Positions 43,028 through 51,323 are shown, counted from the stretch's first letter. The stretch: 64,000 bases of DNA from Betaproteobacteria bacterium SG8_41 (GCA_001303585.1 LJTT01000034.1:18977-82976); one strand, 5' to 3'. The notes: generated from the sequence alone by a model not told the origin. Translations and numbers: made by a program.

Positions 43028-44668
43028 ATGACCATTCACGCGTCTCAACTCGTCGGCAAGGCCCTCAGGCGGCAAGGCGTGGACACGATGTTTTTCCTGA
43101 TGGGCGGCCCGATGTTCACGGCCGAGAGTGCCAGCGTTGCCGAGGGCATTCGCGCAATCGATGTCCGTCACGAACAGGCCGCGGCAATGATGGCGCACGC
43201 CTACGCGCGGGTTCTCAACCGGCCTGGCGTCTGCATGGCCGCCTCCGGCCCGGCGGCGCTTAACTTTGGCACCGGGCTCGCCACCTCGCTCATGGACTGC
43301 ACGCCGGTCGTCGCGATCGGCGGGGCCAGCACTTTGCGGGAATTGGGCACCGGTGCATTCCAGGAGTTCGACCAGGTGGCCGCGATGCGCCCGCTGACCA
43401 AGTGGGCGGAACGTGTCTTCGAGGCGCGGCGGATTCCGGAGCTCGTCAACAAGGCGTTCGCGATGGCGGTTTCAGGCAAGCCGGGGCCGGTATACCTCGA
43501 TCTGCCGGCGGACATTCTGCACCAGCAGGTCGAGGAGGACGCGATCGTCTGGCCTGAATACGACCGCGGTGCCCGGCTCGGGGATGCGATCGGCGACCCG
43601 GCCATGGTCGAGCGCGCCATCACGCTGCTGGCTGAAGCGAAGCAGCCGGTATTGCTGTCGGGAAGCGGGGCGAACTGGTCGGATGCGGCCCCCGCGCTGC
43701 GGGCGTTTGTCGACGAGACCGGCATTCCTTTCTACACCACGCCGCAGGGCCGCGGCGCCATCCCCGAGGATCACCAGTACTGTTATCTGACCGCCCGAAA
43801 TCTTGCCTTCAGGGAGGCGGACCTTGTCCTCATCGTCGGGACACGGATCAATTACGTGATCAGCCACGCGCGTGCGCCACGCTTCAGCGAGCATGCGAAG
43901 TTCATACGCATCGACATCGATCCCGCCGAAATCGCGTCAACACCGCGGCTCGATGTCGGTCTCGTGGGCGACGCAAGGCGCATCATGGAGCAGATAAACG
44001 CGGCCAACGACGGCCGTGTCCGTCCCGAATTGTTCGGCGCGTGGCGCCAGCACCTGGCGCAGGCGCACCGGCAGCGGCAGCAGGCGCAGGAGATCGCTTT
44101 GAGCACGGATCAGCTTCCGATCCATCCTCTGCGCCTTTGCAAGGAAATCCGGGACTTCATCGACCGGGAAGCGGTTCTGGTGGTCGACGGGCAGGAGATC
44201 CTGAATTATGGCCGCCAGTCGATTCCTTGCTACATGCCTCGCCATCGAATCAACTCGGGAACCTTCGGCACGATGGGCGTGGGGCTACCCTATGCCATTG
44301 GTGCGCAGGCGGCACGCGCCGACCGGCAGGTCGTTTGCCTTCACGGCGACGGCTCATTCGGCATCAACGCAATGGAGCTCGACACTGCTGTCAGGCACCG
44401 GCTTCCCGTGATTACCGTCATCAGCCTCAACGCGGGCTGGATGTCGGATCCGAAGCGGGCCTGGGTCGGCCGCGATCTCGGTTTCACGCGCTACGACAAG
44501 ATGGCCGAAGCACTGGGGTGCCACGCCGAATACGTCGAGCAACCGCAGGACATCCGCCCTGCGCTGCAGCGGGCGGGCGCGGCGGCCGGAAAAGGTGTCC
44601 CGGCCGTGGTCAACGTGAAGACCGACCCCAACGCCAAGGCGACGACCGGCAGGTTCGTGACCTACTGA
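43028..44668 (+). CDS. Thiamine-pyrophosphate enzyme (acetolactate synthase / 2-hydroxyacyl-CoA lyase-like)
   Basis: 546 residues with three domains. The N-terminal PYR domain carries the catalytic Glu in VRHEQAAAMMAHAYAR. The central domain contains QPVLLSGSGANWSDAAPALRAF. The C-terminal PP domain has the TPP motif CLHGDGSFGINAMELDTAVRHRLPVITVISLNAGW. The pattern suits acetolactate synthase-like, benzoylformate or oxalyl/2-hydroxyacyl-CoA lyase enzymes; no regulatory IlvH neighbour exists, so an anabolic AHAS role is unlikely. An FMN-dependent 2-hydroxyacid oxidase gene follows at 93 nt, suggesting one pathway for a 2-hydroxy or 2-oxo acid. GAGAGGAAAAAA precedes the ATG. Confidence 0.86.
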   Translation: MTIHASQLVGKALRRQGVDTMFFLMGGPMFTAESASVAEGIRAIDVRHEQAAAMMAHAYARVLNRPGVCMAASGPAALNFGTGLATSLMDCTPVVAIGGASTLRELGTGAFQEFDQVAAMRPLTKWAERVFEARRIPELVNKAFAMAVSGKPGPVYLDLPADILHQQVEEDAIVWPEYDRGARLGDAIGDPAMVERAITLLAEAKQPVLLSGSGANWSDAAPALRAFVDETGIPFYTTPQGRGAIPEDHQYCYLTARNLAFREADLVLIVGTRINYVISHARAPRFSEHAKFIRIDIDPAEIASTPRLDVGLVGDARRIMEQINAANDGRVRPELFGAWRQHLAQAHRQRQQAQEIALSTDQLPIHPLRLCKEIRDFIDREAVLVVDGQEILNYGRQSIPCYMPRHRINSGTFGTMGVGLPYAIGAQAARADRQVVCLHGDGSFGINAMELDTAVRHRLPVITVISLNAGWMSDPKRAWVGRDLGFTRYDKMAEALGCHAEYVEQPQDIRPALQRAGAAAGKGVPAVVNVKTDPNAKATTGRFVTY

Positions 44669-44761
44669 GCCCGCCCGGACAGCAGCGGGTACCCGGTTTT
44701 CTGCGGCGGTCGCGGCCCCGCGCTTTCCCCGGGGTCCGTCAAGCGATGCGAGCATTGCGCC

Positions 44762-45940
44762 ATGAACGATGACACGCTAGGGGCCTTCAACGTCGCCGAT
44801 CTGCGCGAGATCGCGCGGCGCCGGCTGCCGAAGGGAATCTTCGAGTTCGTCGATCGCGGCGCCGAGGATGAGGTGTCGCTGCGCAATAATCGCACCGCCT
44901 TCGAAGGCATCCGGCTGAGACCGCGCGTGCTGGCAGATGTTTCGCAGCGCAGCCAGGAAATCACGTTGTTTGGCCATCGTCAGAAGATGCCGATTGCGAT
45001 CGCGCCCACCGGAGCGGCCGGGATCATGTGGCACGAGGGCGAGATCGCTCTGGCTCGCGCCGCCGCGGCCGCTGGCATACCGTTTACTCTGGCGACCGGC
45101 TCGTTGACCGCGATGGAGAGAGTAGTGGCGCGGGCGGGCGGACGGATCTGGTTTCAGCTTTACATGTACGCCGATCGGTCCCTCTCCTACCAGCTCGTCG
45201 AGCGGGCAAAATCCGCCGGTCTGGAAGCGCTGGTGGTCACCGTGGACAGCCCGGTGTTTTCCAACCGCGAATACAACCTCCGCAACGGCTTCACGATCCC
45301 CTTGTCTTACACCCCGCGCAATGTGGCGGACGTGCTGCGGCATCCGCGCTGGCTTGCGGGCGTATGGATGCGCTACCTGCTGACCACCGGCATGCCGCGC
45401 TACGAAAATTATCCTGAGGCGGTCAAAAGCAGCATCAGCGCCCGGCCCATGGGACGGGCGCTGAAGCTCAACGACTCGCTCACGTGGGAGGACGTTCGCG
45501 TGCTGCGCAAGCTGTGGCCGCGCACGCTGATGGTCAAGGGCGTACTGCGCCCCCAGGACGCGGCGCTTGCCGCCGACAGCGGCGCAGATGCGGTCATCGT
45601 TTCCAACCACGGCGGACGTGTCGTCGACGGCGCCGTGGCCCCGATCGAGGTGCTCCCGAAAATCGTGGATGCGGTTGGCAAGCGCATGACCGTCATGGTC
45701 GACAGCGGTTTTCGGCGCGGCACCGACGTCGTCAAGGCGCTCGCGCTCGGCGCCAACGCCGTGCTGATCGGCCGGGCGACGCTGTACGGCACGGCCGCCG
45801 CCGGTGAAGCCGGCGCGGCGCGCGCGATCTCGATTTTCCGCGACGAGATCGACCGCACGCTCGCGTTGCTCGGCTGCGCCGGCATCGCCGCCCTCAACCG
45901 CGAATACCTGGCGCTGCCGCCCGGCGCACCGGGAGCGTGA
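44762..45940 (+). CDS. FMN-dependent alpha-hydroxy-acid oxidase/dehydrogenase
   Basis: 392 residues of the LldD/glycolate-oxidase TIM barrel. FMN and substrate blocks: IAIAPTGAAGIMWHEGEIALARAAAAAGIPFTLATGSLTAMERV, WFQLYMYADRSL, TVDSPVFSNREYNLRNGF, the catalytic His in VSNHGGRVVDGAVAPIEVLP, and VMVDSGFRRGTDVVKALALGANAVLIGR. It oxidises an L-2-hydroxy acid (lactate, mandelate or glycolate type). The TGA stop lies inside the first unit of a four-unit heptamer tract (GTGACCA TTGAACC GTGACCG GCCACCC). Probably co-transcribed with the TPP enzyme. Confidence 0.9.
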   Translation: MNDDTLGAFNVADLREIARRRLPKGIFEFVDRGAEDEVSLRNNRTAFEGIRLRPRVLADVSQRSQEITLFGHRQKMPIAIAPTGAAGIMWHEGEIALARAAAAAGIPFTLATGSLTAMERVVARAGGRIWFQLYMYADRSLSYQLVERAKSAGLEALVVTVDSPVFSNREYNLRNGFTIPLSYTPRNVADVLRHPRWLAGVWMRYLLTTGMPRYENYPEAVKSSISARPMGRALKLNDSLTWEDVRVLRKLWPRTLMVKGVLRPQDAALAADSGADAVIVSNHGGRVVDGAVAPIEVLPKIVDAVGKRMTVMVDSGFRRGTDVVKALALGANAVLIGRATLYGTAAAGEAGAARAISIFRDEIDRTLALLGCAGIAALNREYLALPPGAPGA

Positions 45941-45964
45941 CCATTGAACCGTGACCGGCCACCC
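45937..45964. repeat. Four-unit heptamer tract containing a stop codon
   Basis: GTGACCA TTGAACC GTGACCG GCCACCC. The TGA at 45938-45940 terminates the FMN oxidase gene. Confidence 0.75.
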
Positions 45965-45998
45965 GAAGTCAGAAGGAGAATGGTTTTTTCGTCAGAGA

Positions 45999-46074
45999 CA
46001 TCGGCGTTTATCTGCGTTTATCTGCGGCTAAATTTGTAGATTTTCCGATTCACGTTTCACGATTCGCGATTCAC
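45999..46074. repeat. Single TATCTGCGGCTAA end plus four-unit GATTCAC tract upstream of dinB
   Basis: CATCGGCGTTTATCTGCGTTTATCTGCGGCTAA (45999-46031) is a solo right end of the MITE-like family. Bases 46047-46074 read GATTCAC GTTTCAC GATTCGC GATTCAC, exactly four units, ending seven bases before the dinB ATG and so occupying its ribosome-binding region. Confidence 0.8.
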
Positions 46075-46081
46075 GAACGAC

Positions 46082-47254
46082 ATGTCGTCGCGCTTCATCG
46101 CCCACCTGGACATGGACGCGTTCTACGCGTCGGTCGAGCTGCTCCGCTACCCGGAGCTGCGCGGTCGGCCGCTCGTGATTGGCGGCCGGCGGCGCGGCGC
46201 CGAAGGGGCCGCGATCCGGACGCTGCGCGAGTACAGCGGACGCGGGGTTATCACAACCGCGACCTACGAGGCGCGGAAATTCGGCGTGAACTCGGGCATG
46301 GGCCTGATGAAGGCGGCGAAGCTCGCGCCGGACGCTTTGCTGCTTCCGGCGGACTTCGACGAGTACCGCCGCTATTCGCGTCTGTTCAAGGAGGCGGTGC
46401 GCGCTGTTGCGCCTCACGTCGAAGATCGCGGCATCGACGAGATCTACATCGATCTCACGGCGCTTGTCCTGTCCAGCGCCGCGGAAGGGGCGCCGGATTC
46501 CTGGGCGCGCGCGCGGGTGATCGCCACGGACATCCAGCGCGCCGTGCGCGACGCAACCGGGCTCTCGTGCTCGATCGGCATTACGCCGAACAAGCTCTTG
46601 TCAAAGATTGCCTCCGAGCTCGACAAGCCCGGCGGCCTGACGGTGCTCACCGAAGGCGATGTGCCTGCGCGAATCTGGCCGCTACCGGTGCGTAAGGTGA
46701 ATGGCATCGGCCCCAAGGCGAACGCACGGCTCGAGAGGCTCGGGATCCGGACCATCGGCGAGCTCGCGAAGGCCGACCGGGCGCTCCTGATCGGCCAGTT
46801 CGGGACAAGTTACGGCGCCTGGATGCACGAGGCCGCGCACGGGCGGGACGAGCGCGCGGTTGTCACCCACAGCGAGCCCAAGTCCATCAGCCGCGAAACA
46901 ACATTTGAGGATGACCTGCATCCCGTGCGTGACCGCGAGCGGCTCTCGCGGATCTTCACCGAACTCTGCGTCAGGGTCGCAGATGACCTCAAGCGGAAGG
47001 GCTATCTGGGCAAGACCATCGGTTTGAAGCTACGTTACGACAACTTCAAGACCGTCACCCGCGACCGCACTCTCGATGAGCCGACGGGGGACGCCGCCGC
47101 CATCCGTCGCGCCGCCGGCGAATGCCTGAAACGAGTCGCGCTCGACCGTCGCATCCGGCTGCTCGGCGTGCGCGTGGGCGCGCTAAGCAAGGCGGATGCG
47201 CCCGCATTCTCACGCGCCCGCTCGCCGGCTGCGCCCGCGGCGACGTTGTTCTAA
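46082..47254 (+). CDS. dinB: DNA polymerase IV (Y-family translesion polymerase)
   Basis: 390 residues. Palm-domain metal ligands are in FIAHLDMDAFYASVE and the catalytic pair in VEDRGIDEIYIDLTAL. Then SCSIGITPNKLLSKIASELDKPGGLTVL, the helix-hairpin-helix thumb VRKVNGIGPKANARLERLGIRTIGELAKAD and the little-finger domain. It performs error-prone bypass of lesions and can extend slipped primers, which may matter for the short tandem repeats in this genome (inference). The C-terminus (SRARSPAAPAATLF) ends in a possible beta-clamp-binding peptide. A heptamer tract occupies the spot where a ribosome binding site is expected; none is obvious. Confidence 0.93.
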   Translation: MSSRFIAHLDMDAFYASVELLRYPELRGRPLVIGGRRRGAEGAAIRTLREYSGRGVITTATYEARKFGVNSGMGLMKAAKLAPDALLLPADFDEYRRYSRLFKEAVRAVAPHVEDRGIDEIYIDLTALVLSSAAEGAPDSWARARVIATDIQRAVRDATGLSCSIGITPNKLLSKIASELDKPGGLTVLTEGDVPARIWPLPVRKVNGIGPKANARLERLGIRTIGELAKADRALLIGQFGTSYGAWMHEAAHGRDERAVVTHSEPKSISRETTFEDDLHPVRDRERLSRIFTELCVRVADDLKRKGYLGKTIGLKLRYDNFKTVTRDRTLDEPTGDAAAIRRAAGECLKRVALDRRIRLLGVRVGALSKADAPAFSRARSPAAPAATLF

Positions 47255-47277
47255 AACCTGTCGCGAAAGTCGAAAAC

Positions 47278-47484
47278 TTATTGACCGCAGATAAACGCCG
47301 ATGTATTCCGGCAAACAGTAACCTCGAAGACTGGACTGACGCTCAGGTTTCCGTTAACCGCTCAGCAATTGCTGTCGACTGGCTTAGCAGTGTTGATCGG
47401 CGACGGATCAAGCCGAGGCCAGGCGTCAGAAATCGGAAAACGGAAGGATTTCTAATATTTCATCCGCGTTTATCTGCGGTTGAA
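47278..47484. mobile_element. MITE-like element with inverted GACCGCAGATAAACGC ends
   Basis: Left end TTGACCGCAGATAAACGCCGATG (47281-47303) and right end CATCCGCGTTTATCTGCGGTTGAA (47461-47484) are near-perfect inverted repeats enclosing about 160 nt with no credible gene. Same end family and size class as 22178-22409. Confidence 0.65.
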
Positions 47485-47520
47485 ATTGTATTTTTTTGTT
47501 CACGAGTCACGCGTTAGTGT

Positions 47521-48365
47521 CTAGCGCGGCAGGCTGGCCTCGCCGAAGAATTCGCCCATCAGGAAATTCTCCAGCGCCTTGTTGTCTTTTGGCCGGGCAG
47601 ACAGCGATCGGTAGCCCAGGCGCTGCGAATCCCAGAGAAAATCTTCCTGCACGTGCTCGCGAATGATCGCGATCATCCGGCGCACCACGGCGATGCGGAT
47701 ATCGCTGTTGTGTTCCAGCCGATGAAGGTGAACTCGGCGTAGTCGTGGCTCATGAGCTGTATCTGGAAGACGCCGCCGCTGCGATCGGGATCGTAGCCGA
47801 AGGTCATTTCTTGCTGCGAGCCGAGATTCTCCGCGAGGATGCGGGCGGCGCGCGTATTTTCGTCCTCGATGCGGGAAACCGGTGGGCGCTCCGGCGGCGC
47901 AGCAGGCGCGAGGGCAGCGCGTGCGCGGCGCTTTGCCTCGACATACGAGGCGAGATCATCGAATGCCGGGCGCGGGGCGGGCGTGGGGTCGGCAACGGGC
48001 GGCGGCTTCGGCGGAGCGGCAACGGGCGGCGCAGGGCGTGGCGCCTTGGGCGCCGCGCGCTTCAGCGCAATGACGGGCGGGGCGGGCGGCGGGGATTGCG
48101 TTACGGTCGGAGGGGGCGGCTTTACCCGCGGCGCCGGGGCGGCGGGCGGAGAGGGCGGAATGATACGAGGCGGGGTCAAATTCACTACCAGCGGTGGGGA
48201 GTGGTCCCGCTGCTCGAGCTCCTCCGGCGATGGAAAGCGTATCTGCGGCAGCCATTCGCTGAAAATCGCGGCATGCAAGAGGGCCGACAGCACGATCGCC
48301 ACCCAGATCGTGGGTTCCATCAGGGCGTCGCGCCGGGTGCGAAAGTCTTCGAGCGAGACCGTCAT
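47521..48365 (-). pseudogene. TonB-like periplasm-spanning protein, frameshifted near the C-terminus
   Basis: The intact first part (230 residues to 47673) starts MTVSLEDFRTRRDALMEP, has one TM helix (IWVAIVLSALLHAAIFSEW) and a long Pro-rich spacer (PPSPPAAPAPRVKPPPPTV...), then FGYDPDRSGGVFQIQLMSHDYAEFTFIGWN, after which the frame runs into TTAISASPWCAG-stop. Shifting by one base at that point yields NSDIRIAVVRRMIAIIREHVQEDFLWDSQRLGYRSLSARPKDNKALENFLMGEFFGE, which reads as a natural continuation up to TAG at 47521. A short out-of-frame deletion therefore seems to have removed about 15 codons. TonB/TolA-like topology suggests envelope energy transduction. A sequencing or assembly error remains possible. 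Confidence 0.7.
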
Positions 48366-48577
48366 TTGAACGCCGCCGGAAGCCGATCGGGAAGCAAGGA
48401 GGATTGAATGGCGCAGATGCCGGAGAAAAATGGCGAGGGGAACTCCAGGCGATGACCACAAAATCGCGCTTGGCCCGTTTCCTCGCTGGAGGGCAATTTT
48501 ATCGCAGTCCGATTGCCGACATCGATCCGGACGGGTATTCTGGCGCCTCGCTGTAAAACGAAAGAAGGAGATTTCAA

Positions 48578-49039
48578 ATGGACATCAAGGAGGGCGTGGC
48601 AGCGCCCGATTTTTCGCTTGCCGCGCACAATACCGATCAGAAGGTCTCGCTCTCCAGCTTCAAGGGTCGGCCGACCGTGGTCGCGTTTATGCCGTTCGCC
48701 TTTACGCCTGGGTGAACCAATCAGGTCAACGGGTTCCGTGCGAACTACGAAGAATTCAAGAAGCTGAACTGTGAAATCCTCCAGATCAGCGCCGATCCGG
48801 TTGCCAGCCTCAAGGGCTGGGCGGAAAAGCTGGGCGGCGTTCCTTTTCCGCTCCTGTCGGATTACTGGCCGCATGGCGCGGTCGGCAAGGCTTACGGGAT
48901 CTTCAATGAGGAGCGCGGCATGGACAAGCGCGCGGCCTACGTGCTCGACGCCAAAGGGATTGTCCGCTACGCGAAGGTCTACGAACCGGGGACGATACCG
49001 GAGAGCAAGGAGCTGCTCGAGCAGTTGCGCAAACTCTGA
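48578..49039 (+). CDS. Peroxiredoxin selenoprotein (in-frame TGA at 48713-48715, Sec at the peroxidatic position)
   Basis: Translation from ATG 48578 (AGAAGGAG upstream) gives MDIKEGVAAPDFSLAAHNTDQKVSLSSFKGRPTVVAFMPFAFTPG, then TGA, then TNQVNGFRANYEEFKKLNCEILQISADPVASLKGWAEKLGGVPFPLLSDYWPHGAVGKAYGIF to the end at residue 153. AhpC/TSA peroxiredoxins have FxxAFTPxCTxE, so the TGA replaces the peroxidatic Cys exactly (Sec46). Both sides remain family-like for their whole length, and the gene would be inactive if TGA were a stop. Peroxiredoxin selenoproteins are established in Sec-decoding bacteria. One other Cys (LNC) could resolve the selenenic acid. It reduces peroxides, probably with thioredoxin or an AhpD-like partner. 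A terminator follows directly. Confidence 0.88.
48729..48739 (+). promoter_or_regulatory. Candidate SECIS apical hairpin of the peroxiredoxin selenoprotein
   Basis: ACGG-GTT-CCGT, four pairs and a three-base loop beginning with G; the loop starts 17 nt after the TGA, in the range for bacterial SECIS. The lower stem is weak, so the fold is less certain than for the CMD genes. Confidence 0.45.
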
Positions 49040-49058
49040 GCTGCTCGCGTTAAACGCC

Positions 49059-49110
49059 CGGGCCGGCAGGCGGGCTCCTCATGGAGTCCGTTGCCGGCCC
49101 GATTCTTTTG
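49059..49110 (+). terminator. Intrinsic terminator-like hairpin after the selenoperoxiredoxin gene
   Basis: CGGGCCGGCA (49059-49068) pairs perfectly with TGCCGGCCCG (49092-49101), followed by ATTCTTTTG, about 20 nt past the stop codon. Confidence 0.7.
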
Positions 49111-49114
49111 CTGT

Positions 49115-49268
49115 GTAAACGGTGAACGGTTAACGGTGAGTGGTGGCGACACACCGTTGAGGATCGGTGGTGGCGAAAGAGGGTGATGATGATTGGTGAT
49201 GTTCAGCGACTCACGCTTTCTTCATCACCATTTCTCATCACCAATTTTCATCACCAGTCATCATCACC
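49115..49268. repeat. Four-unit GTGAACG tract and paired GTGATGA / TCATCAC arms
   Basis: GTAAACG GTGAACG GTTAACG GTGAGTG (49115-49142), then left arm GGTGATGATGATTGGTGATG (49182-49201) and right arm TCATCACCATTTCTCATCACCAATTTTCATCACCAGTCATCATCACC (49222-49267). Confidence 0.8.
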
Positions 49269-49475
49269 TCTTTCCCCTGACTGGCATTCCCCGGCGCCTG
49301 CAGCCGGTTAGAAACCCATGGCAATCGCACTGAGCTGCCTGGAAAGGGTGCAAAGCATGGTTGCACCCGGGCAGGTAATTGCATAGGATCGCAGTACCCC
49401 CGCGGGAATGTTTATCACAATGCAAAATCGCGAATCTGTCGCGTTTTTCTGCTCACTCGAAGGAAACGTTTCCAC

Positions 49476-50549
49476 ATGAAAAAGACTTCATACAACATCC
49501 TGATTCTGGGCGCCTCTTACGGTTCGCTGCTCGGTGCAAAGCTGGTGCTGGCCGGGCACAACGTCAAGCTCGTCTGCTTGCCCGCCGAAGTGGAGTTGAT
49601 CAACAAGGAAGGCGCGCGCGTGCGCATGCCGATCAAGGGCCGCGAAGGCCTGGTCGAGATCGATACCCGTAAGGCGCCCGGCAAGATGTCCGCCGACGGT
49701 CCGGGAGCCATCAAGCCGGCCGACTATGATCTCGTCGGGCTCGCCATGCAGGAGCCGCAATACCGCTCATCCGGCGTGCGCGAGCTGCTGGATGCGGTGG
49801 CCAAGGCCAAAGTGCCGTGCATGTCGATCATGAACATGCCGCCGCTGACGTACTTGAAACGCATCACGGGCCTCGACACCAATGCTTTGAGAGGCTGCTA
49901 CACGGACCCGAGCGTCTGGGACAATTTCGATCCCAAGCTGATGACGTTGTGCAGTCCGGACCCGCAGGCGTTCCGTCCGCCGGAGGAAAAGGTCAACGTG
50001 CTGCAGGTCAGGCTTCCGACCAACTTCAAGGCGGCCCGGTTCGATTCCGATGCGCACACGGCCATCCTGAGCCAGCTGGAATCGGATATCGAGGCCATTC
50101 GCTTCGACGCCGACGGCGCAAAGATCGAATTGCCGGTCAAGCTCAAGGTCCACGACTCGATCTTCGTGCCGCTGGCAAAGTGGCCCATGCTGATCGCCGG
50201 CAACTATCGTTGCGTGACGAAAGACGGGCCGCGTTCGATCAAGGATGCCGTGCATACCGACATCGAAGCCTCGCGCTCGGTCTACAACTGGACGGTCAAG
50301 CTGTGCGTGTCGCTGGGCGCCGCAGAGAAGGACCTGGTGCCCTTCGACAAATATGCCGCGGCGGCGCAGTCGCTGGGGAGCCCGTCTTCGGCAGCGCGCG
50401 CGCTCTTCGCCGGCGCGCCCAATATCGAGCGCGTGGATCGCCTCGTGAAGACAATCGCGGCGCAAAAGGGAATGCAGTTGAATGTCGTGGATGAAACTGT
50501 TGCCCTGGTGGACGCGCGGCTGGAGGCGAATCGCAAGGCCGCTGCTTGA
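49476..50549 (+). CDS. Ketopantoate reductase-like (ApbA/PanE N-terminal fold) protein
   Basis: 357 residues. The N-terminal NADP-binding domain starts YNILILGASYGSLLGAKLVLAGHNVKLVC, a GxxxG Rossmann variant. The PanE-like middle follows (VGLAMQEPQYRSSGVRELLDAVAKAKVPCMSIMNMPPLTYL). The C-terminal helical region has VHDSIFVPLAKWPMLIAGNYRC where PanE has its KxxxN catalytic segment; the Lys is kept but the Asn pattern differs. It may act on another 2-oxo acid rather than ketopantoate. AAGGAAA precedes the ATG. The stop is followed at once by a four-unit heptamer tract. No pan genes are nearby. Confidence 0.72.
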   Translation: MKKTSYNILILGASYGSLLGAKLVLAGHNVKLVCLPAEVELINKEGARVRMPIKGREGLVEIDTRKAPGKMSADGPGAIKPADYDLVGLAMQEPQYRSSGVRELLDAVAKAKVPCMSIMNMPPLTYLKRITGLDTNALRGCYTDPSVWDNFDPKLMTLCSPDPQAFRPPEEKVNVLQVRLPTNFKAARFDSDAHTAILSQLESDIEAIRFDADGAKIELPVKLKVHDSIFVPLAKWPMLIAGNYRCVTKDGPRSIKDAVHTDIEASRSVYNWTVKLCVSLGAAEKDLVPFDKYAAAAQSLGSPSSAARALFAGAPNIERVDRLVKTIAAQKGMQLNVVDETVALVDARLEANRKAAA

Positions 50550-50555
50550 TAAAGC

Positions 50556-50640
50556 GTGACCGGTGACCTGTGGCCGGTGACCGGTAAGTCAAGAAAAGCT
50601 GAAGGGGTCAGAGTCCGGATAACCCGGGTCTGACCCCTTC
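50556..50640. repeat. Four-unit GTGACCG tract and a 12-bp perfect inverted repeat
   Basis: GTGACCG GTGACCT GTGGCCG GTGACCG (50556-50583). Then GAAGGGGTCAGA (50601-50612) with its exact complement TCTGACCCCTTC (50629-50640) around a 16-nt loop. There is no T tract, so it is a palindromic repeat more than a classical terminator. Confidence 0.8.
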
Positions 50641-50729
50641 TCATTTCAATACTGGCGGATTGCCGGGACGGTGTCAGCCGTCCGCGGCGTCTAACGCGTT
50701 CCGCCTTCTGGTTTAACGGTCACTATTTT

Positions 50730-51323
50730 TCAGAGCTCGCGGATTTCCACCTTGCGGAACTTCATGACGCCCTTGCCGTACTGAAGCGCAATCGGCCCTT
50801 TCTTGTATTTCTTGTTGTTGAGTTCGACGGTCTTGACGCCGTTCAAAACCAAGGTAAGGTTCGGGCCGTCGGCCGTGATTTCATAGGTGTTCCATTTGCC
50901 GCCAGCCTTGGGCATGGGGTCTACACCGGCGAACTTCACGATCGCCCCGGTTCCGAAATACGGGTCGCCACGCTGATCGAAGATGTTCGCCTCATAGCAA
51001 CTCGAATCCGAGATCTTTTTTGGGTCCTTGCAGCGCAGGAAAATCCCGCTGTTGGCGTCGTGACTCGCCCAGAACTCGACCCTGAGCTGAAAGTTGCTGT
51101 AGTTCTTCTTCGATACCAGGAAACCGTTGTTCTTGCCGGTTTTCTTGTCGGCGACCACGGATCCACCCTCGAGCCGCCAGTTGGCATCGCCAATCATGTT
51201 CCAGTTGTTCAGGTTTTTGCCGTCGAATAGCGTGACCCAGTCGCCGCCTGACATGGTTGCGCAGCCAAAAACGGTCAACCCGACCACGAGCAACGCCACT
51301 GTAGTGCGAGATAAGCTCTTCAT
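50730..51323 (-). CDS. DUF1080 (3-keto-disaccharide hydrolase-type) lipoprotein
   Basis: 197 residues. Lipoprotein signal MKSLSRTTVALLVVGLTVFGCATMSGG with lipobox TVFGC. The DUF1080 jelly-roll domain follows: DWVTLFDGKNLNNWNMIGDANWRLEGGSVVAD, FQLRVEFWASHDANSGIFLRCKDP, KWNTYEITADGPNLTLVLNG and GPIALQYGKGVMKFRKVEIREL. DUF1080 domains are found in glycan-active lectin or hydrolase-like proteins and include 3-keto-glycoside hydrolases. A surface or periplasmic carbohydrate role is likely; the substrate is unknown. Single gene. Confidence 0.87.
   Translation of the reverse strand: MKSLSRTTVALLVVGLTVFGCATMSGGDWVTLFDGKNLNNWNMIGDANWRLEGGSVVADKKTGKNNGFLVSKKNYSNFQLRVEFWASHDANSGIFLRCKDPKKISDSSCYEANIFDQRGDPYFGTGAIVKFAGVDPMPKAGGKWNTYEITADGPNLTLVLNGVKTVELNNKKYKKGPIALQYGKGVMKFRKVEIREL

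Noticed and set aside
48771-49118. 115-codon ORF 3' of the selenoperoxiredoxin TGA
   Set aside because: It is in a different frame from the peroxiredoxin continuation and has shadow composition.
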